A DNA stretch of 34,826 nt. Origin: Candidatus Phosphitivorax anaerolimi (GTDB taxonomy: Bacteria > Desulfobacterota > Desulfomonilia > UBA1062). The notes under the pieces are model-generated. The model searched no databases, was not told the origin of the DNA, and was given only the letters and a program-made list of their open reading frames with translations. The translations under genes and the position numbers were made by a program. Below are positions 31,006 to 34,826 of the stretch, in pieces (positions within the stretch are counted from its first letter, which is position 1; every line of letters begins with the position of its first letter). The stretch spans positions 1-34,826 of the forward strand of contig MPOS01000045.1 in assembly GCA_001896555.1 (NCBI GenBank). The letters run 5' to 3'.

Positions 31006-32655
31006 TCAATTATGCTCCCGTGTCTTCAGGAAAACCAGATCGGGCCATTCCTTCATGGTGTGGTTCAGCCGCCACTCGCTGGGCGCCAGGTAGGTGAGAT
31101 ATCCTCCGGCGTCCCGAGCCAAGTGCGGCTGGAGGGCCTTTTCGAAGTCCATAAGCATCTTCCTGTCGCTGCACTCGATCCAGCGGGCTGTAACATAATC
31201 CACAGGCTCATAGATGACCTCGGCCCCATACTCGGCCTTAAGGCGCTCCATAACCACGTCGAACTGCAGCGGACCCACCGCTCCCAAGATATAGTGATTG
31301 CCTGCCAGAGGCTTGAACACCTGCACCGCGCCCTCCTCGCTCAACTGGGTGAGCCCTTTCTGGAGCTGCTTGAACTTCATGGGGTTTTTCAGGATCACCC
31401 GCCGGAAGTGCTCGGGTGCGAAATAGGGAATGCCTAAGAACTTCAAGGGTTCCTTGTCGGTGAAGGTGTCGCCGATGGCGATGGTGCCATGGTTGTGGAT
31501 GCCGATGATGTCTCCTGGATAGGCCTCTTCGACATTCTCCCGGTCCTGGGCCATGAACACGGTGGCATTGGAGAGGATCATCGCCTTGCCGGTTCGGTGG
31601 TGGACCACCCGCATACCGCGCGTGAACCTGCCGGAACAGATCCTGAAAAAGGCGATGCGGTCCCGGTGGGCCGGGTCCATATTCGCCTGGATCTTGAACA
31701 CGAAGCCGGAGAACGGCCCCTCGAAGGGGGAAACATCCCTGCTCTCGGCAGCGCGTACGCCGGGACACGGGGCGGTTTCCACAAAGGCATCGAGCATCTC
31801 CCTGACCCCGAAGTTGTTGATCGCGCTGCCGAAGAAGACCGGGGTCTGGTTGCCCTTGAGATATTCCGCGCGATCGAACCTTGGCAGCACCCCCTCGATG
31901 AGCTCCACGTCTTCCCTGAGCTGGCCGGCCTGGGTGCCCAGGTGCTCGTCGAGTGCGGGATCGGCCAGGTCGGTGATCACGATGCCGTCCTGGTCCCTGG
32001 TGGCCTTGCCGGGCGTGAACAGGTGGAGCTGCCTGCGGGAGAGGTCATAGACCCCCTTGAACGCCTTGCCCATGCCGATGGGCCAGCTCATCGGAACGCA
32101 CTCGATCTGCAGCTTGTCTTCGATGTCGCCCATCAGATCCAGGGGCGAGAGACCGTCGCGGTCGAGCTTGTTGATGAAGGTCACGATCGGGGTGTTGCGC
32201 ATCCGGCAGACCTCCATGAGCTTCTCGGTCTGGGACTCCACTCCCTTGGAGCTGTCGATCACCATGAGTGCTGAGTCCACCGCGGTGAGCACCCGGTAGG
32301 TATCCTCGGAGAAGTCCTGGTGCCCGGGGGTGTCGAGCAGGTTAATCTCGCAGCCCTGGTAGCTGAACCTCATCACCGAGGTGGTGACCGATATGCCGCG
32401 CTCCTGCTCGATCTTCATCCAGTCGCTGGTGGCATACCGATTGGCCTTGCGCGCCTTCACCGTGCCGGCGAGCTGCACGGCCCCTCCGAAGAGCAGCAGC
32501 TTTTCAGTGAGTGTGGTCTTGCCCGCGTCCGGATGGCTGATGATGCCGAAGGTCCGCCGCCTGAGCACCTCTCTCTCATGATGTCTGCCGGACTCCGGCT
32601 GGGTGCCCGCCTCCTGGTCTTCTTCGATTGTTCGACATCTCTCGATTGCTTCCAT
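31006..32655 (-). CDS. prfC: Peptide chain release factor 3 (RF3)
   Basis: A 549-residue translational GTPase that removes RF1/RF2 from the ribosome after termination. The G motifs are [13 protein letters not shown] (G1), [10 protein letters not shown] (G2), [14 protein letters not shown] (G3) and NKLDRD (G4). The EF-G-like domains 2 and 3 follow, including [13 protein letters not shown] and the C-terminal [18 protein letters not shown]. The RF3-specific [13 protein letters not shown] distinguishes it from EF-G and LepA. Length is close to the 529 residues of E. coli RF3. The start at ATG 32655 is chosen by homology; ATG 32736 would add 27 basic residues, and neither has a strong ribosome site. 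Confidence 0.95.
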   Translation of the reverse strand: MEAIERCRTIEEDQEAGTQPESGRHHEREVLRRRTFGIISHPDAGKTTLTEKLLLFGGAVQLAGTVKARKANRYATSDWMKIEQERGISVTTSVMRFSYQGCEINLLDTPGHQDFSEDTYRVLTAVDSALMVIDSSKGVESQTEKLMEVCRMRNTPIVTFINKLDRDGLSPLDLMGDIEDKLQIECVPMSWPIGMGKAFKGVYDLSRRQLHLFTPGKATRDQDGIVITDLADPALDEHLGTQAGQLREDVELIEGVLPRFDRAEYLKGNQTPVFFGSAINNFGVREMLDAFVETAPCPGVRAAESRDVSPFEGPFSGFVFKIQANMDPAHRDRIAFFRICSGRFTRGMRVVHHRTGKAMILSNATVFMAQDRENVEEAYPGDIIGIHNHGTIAIGDTFTDKEPLKFLGIPYFAPEHFRRVILKNPMKFKQLQKGLTQLSEEGAVQVFKPLAGNHYILGAVGPLQFDVVMERLKAEYGAEVIYEPVDYVTARWIECSDRKMLMDFEKALQPHLARDAGGYLTYLAPSEWRLNHTMKEWPDLVFLKTREHN

Positions 32656-32842
32656 AGTTTTTTTATCCCGCTTTTTATCAGAATTGTTTCCGAAGGGCTT
32701 ACCGGCTTGGACGCCGGAACCTGCGGCACGGCTCATGCGCGAAGGTTTGCATCAGGGAGATATATGTTCCATATGCGGTTATGCTTTAATCTGCCCGCTC
32801 AGTGATGTCAATCATAAAAATAGATTCTTATTCCAAGACTTA

Positions 32843-33643
32843 TCATTGCATGCAGGTCGGTTCGTCCCGCTCAAGGGCCTTGAGCGCAACCCGCGCCGCA
32901 TCCCTTTCGGCCCCTGCCTTGATGTCCAGATCGATATCCTCCCCCGTGGTGCGGTCGTCGATCACCGCGCACACGCATCCGGCCGAGAAGCCGTAGACCC
33001 CGGCCATTTTGAGCAGGGTCCCGCACTCCATCTCGAAGTTGAGGATATTGAGCTTTCGATACTCATCGGTGATGCCCGTAAGATGCCGTAGGAGATGAGG
33101 GTTTGCTGAGGTCCGGGTTCGCTCCTGGCCCTCGAAGAAGGTGTCGACCGAGGCGGTGATGCCCAGGTGCCAGTCCACCCCGAGCTCTTGGGCCGCCCGC
33201 ACCAGAGCCATGGTGAGAAAGAGATCCGCGGCTGCAGGATACTCAGGCGGAGCGATGTCCAACGCCGCCCCCTGCCGGCACAACGCGGCCCGGGTGATGA
33301 CGATGCTGCCAGCCCGGACATGGTCCTGAATGGAGCCCGTGGTGCCTACGCGAACGATCCGGGAGATGCCCACGGAGACGAGCTCGTTCACCACGATGCT
33401 CAGCGAGGGCGCTCCCATCCCGCTGGTTGCGCATACGATCTTCCTCCCGCCTGGTATTCTCACCAGGAAACTGGAGAGCCCCCGGTTCTCGGACAACGGC
33501 CTGATCAGCTCCACGCCCGGAAATTCGGTCGCGATCATTCGAGTTCTCTCAGGGTCGCCGCACAGAATGGCGTCTGACGGAGGGTCTTCGCCCAGATCCT
33601 GCCGGGAAAAACCGATATGATACTTCCTGTCATCTCTCACCAT
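32843..33643 (-). CDS. udp: Uridine phosphorylase
   Basis: A 266-residue nucleoside phosphorylase of the PNP/UDP family. Phosphate-binding GDPERTR and VGTTGSIQ, the conserved SGMGAPS, and the nucleoside-binding NFEMECGTLLKMAG (ribose Glu and Met) are present. It splits uridine to uracil and ribose 1-phosphate for pyrimidine salvage. The NFEMECGT string and the overall length favour Udp over purine nucleoside phosphorylase. A strong GGAGGGGGG ribosome site precedes the ATG. It lies 53 bases after the TrmI gene. Confidence 0.9.
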   Translation of the reverse strand: MVRDDRKYHIGFSRQDLGEDPPSDAILCGDPERTRMIATEFPGVELIRPLSENRGLSSFLVRIPGGRKIVCATSGMGAPSLSIVVNELVSVGISRIVRVGTTGSIQDHVRAGSIVITRAALCRQGAALDIAPPEYPAAADLFLTMALVRAAQELGVDWHLGITASVDTFFEGQERTRTSANPHLLRHLTGITDEYRKLNILNFEMECGTLLKMAGVYGFSAGCVCAVIDDRTTGEDIDLDIKAGAERDAARVALKALERDEPTCMQ

Positions 33644-33696
33644 TACGCACCCCCCTCCTCTATCCTATCGCTGCCGGCCGGGCGCAGAGAGCATGT

Positions 33697-34563
33697 TCAC
33701 TCCTCCGTACCGTCCTGGCTGCCATTCTCGGGCAGAAGCCCATCTTCAATGTCTTCCGGAGCGGGCACGGCCCTGGCTGCGGCGCGTCTGATGGTATCCG
33801 GCTGCATTTTTCGGGCGAATATCAGGTAGCTGGTGTGCCCAATCATCCGGTCCATGGGCCGCAGCCTCGCCGGTACGGGTTTATAGGTGCGCAGGAAAGT
33901 TTCGGCCACCTCGGTGACCAGGAAATCCCAGTTATTGAAGGCCAACAGCACCCGGCTCACCTGGTTGGTTGTGGGCACCAGGACCCCCAGATGCCCTCCC
34001 GGCTTCAGGCAGCCGTACACCTCACCGAGCAGCTTCCAGGGCTCTCTCACATCCAGGAAGAACGCATCGAGGTCCTGCTCATGAATTCCCTGTTCCAGGC
34101 TCTGGTGATGGATGACCACATTCGTATCATCTGCATCCAGCCTGAGATTTTTCACGGCATGGTTGATGAGCCCGATATCCTGCTCATAGGAATAGACCCT
34201 GCCCTCGCTCCCGACAGCCCGTGAGAAAATTGCGGTCATGGCGCCCGAGCCGGTGCCTGCCTCGGCGATTCTTTTGCCTGGGAAGATATCCAGCTTCATG
34301 AGGATATAGCCCGAGTCCTTGGGATAGACGATCTGGGTGTTGCGTTTGAGCCCTTCCATGACAAAGTCGTGCATGTCGCACGGCAGCACAAAGTAGCGCT
34401 TGTCACGCACCTCGAACGACCCGCCGGCTGGGATTTTTCTCAGCTCTTCGCAGCTGATGTGACCGCTCGGCAGCCCCACCGACACGGAAGTCCGCAGATC
34501 GACCACCCTTCTGAACCTCGACAGATCGGTGATCAGTACCTTCTGGGCGAGCAAATCTCCCAT
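33697..34563 (-). CDS. trmI: tRNA (adenine-58-N1)-methyltransferase
   Basis: A 288-residue SAM-dependent tRNA methyltransferase that makes m1A58 in the T-loop. The N-terminal small beta domain is followed by QIVYPKDSGYIL, the SAM motif EAGTGSGAMT, YEQD (ribose acid), the FFLDVREPW motif and LRPMDRMIGHTSYLIFAR. These are diagnostic of bacterial and archaeal TrmI. An acidic tail of about 25 residues follows. GAGAGAATACC precedes the ATG at 34563. It probably starts the trmI-udp transcript. Confidence 0.94.
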   Translation of the reverse strand: MGDLLAQKVLITDLSRFRRVVDLRTSVSVGLPSGHISCEELRKIPAGGSFEVRDKRYFVLPCDMHDFVMEGLKRNTQIVYPKDSGYILMKLDIFPGKRIAEAGTGSGAMTAIFSRAVGSEGRVYSYEQDIGLINHAVKNLRLDADDTNVVIHHQSLEQGIHEQDLDAFFLDVREPWKLLGEVYGCLKPGGHLGVLVPTTNQVSRVLLAFNNWDFLVTEVAETFLRTYKPVPARLRPMDRMIGHTSYLIFARKMQPDTIRRAAARAVPAPEDIEDGLLPENGSQDGTEE

Positions 34564-34805
34564 GGTATTCTCTCTTTCCTGATCTAAAAAATGATCATCT
34601 GCCGGCGCTTCAGGTCACAGACGGACGGCAGCGATTACTATGCCGGACTTTTCCCTGGATCAGGCAAAACCCCTTGAGAACTTATGCATACAGGGAGGTC
34701 TGATTGGCGTCAATTAAAAAACCTCATCGCATTGACTCATAGAAAATACTACCGAAGCCGAGCTGTTGCCTCATGGGGGATGTTACCAAGAAATGGAGGC
34801 AATAA
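34564..34805. other. Divergent intergenic region at the right edge
   Basis: About 240 bases between trmI (-) and a new plus-strand gene. TTGACT at 34732-34737 is a possible -35, but no -10 lies at the proper distance. No gene or strong repeat is visible. Confidence 0.35.
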
Positions 34806-34826
34806 ATGGCAGACAAAGGCATCAGC
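34806..34826 (+). CDS. Start of a truncated plus-strand gene (first seven codons)
   Basis: ATG at 34806 follows AATGGAGGC, with GGAGG seven bases upstream, and opens MADKGIS before the window ends. The start signals are good but nothing can be said about the product. Confidence 0.55.

Overview
The window looks like chromosome of a GC-rich, strictly anaerobic bacterium, most likely one of the former deltaproteobacteria (Desulfobacterota, in the syntroph/sulfate-reducer neighbourhood). This is an inference. It rests on an oxygen-sensitive 4-hydroxybutyryl-CoA dehydratase gene with a beta-oxidation set, a stand-alone SufC/SufB-like pair of the minimal (SMS) type, a bacterial TrmI, a large sigma-54 activator and a probable selenocysteine gene. 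No rRNA, tRNA, CRISPR array, insertion sequence or prophage was recognised.

Layout. 1-7.4 kb: the 5' remnant of a WYL-type regulator (-), a class I DAHP synthase (+), two lipoproteins (+; one unknown, one OmpA-like), a ferritin-like diiron protein (-), an SDR oxidoreductase (+) and an AT-richer toxin-antitoxin pair (+). 7.4-11.3 kb (-): a membrane-anchored methyltransferase overlapping an APC permease, then a patatin-like lipase. 11.6-13.6 kb (+): SufC-like and SufB-like genes. 14.0-20.1 kb (-): a catabolic operon read in the order 3-hydroxyacyl-CoA dehydrogenase, tandem TetR regulator, thiolase, enoyl-CoA hydratase, 4-hydroxybutyryl-CoA dehydratase and a small CGGC protein. 20.8-22.5 kb (-): a DnaQ-like exonuclease, a probable 54-residue selenoprotein missed by ordinary ORF calling, and a cold-shock protein. 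22.8-28.3 kb: a 1040-residue sigma-54 activator (-) divergent from a long acyl-CoA dehydrogenase (+), with two palindromic upstream sites and a -24/-12 promoter between them. 28.5-34.6 kb (-): an outer-membrane barrel protein, SrkA-like kinase, RF3, uridine phosphorylase and TrmI. A new plus-strand gene starts in the last 21 bases.

How the parts work together. The 14-20 kb operon encodes the steps from 4-hydroxybutyryl-CoA through crotonyl-CoA, 3-hydroxybutyryl-CoA and acetoacetyl-CoA to two acetyl-CoA. Only the CoA-activating enzyme and electron carriers are missing locally. Its first gene has a good sigma-70 promoter and an inverted repeat that could bind the operon's double TetR protein. 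The 26 kb region is a separately regulated sigma-54 acyl-CoA oxidation unit.

The most unusual item is the small membrane protein at 21549-21713. Its reading frame is interrupted by one UGA, which is followed at the right distance by a hairpin with a GGUC loop, as in bacterial SECIS elements. Other items worth a second look are the fused double TetR repressor, the shortened Fe-S ligand spacing in the dehydratase, the co-translated CGGC protein, and a strong minus-strand terminator with no gene upstream of it.
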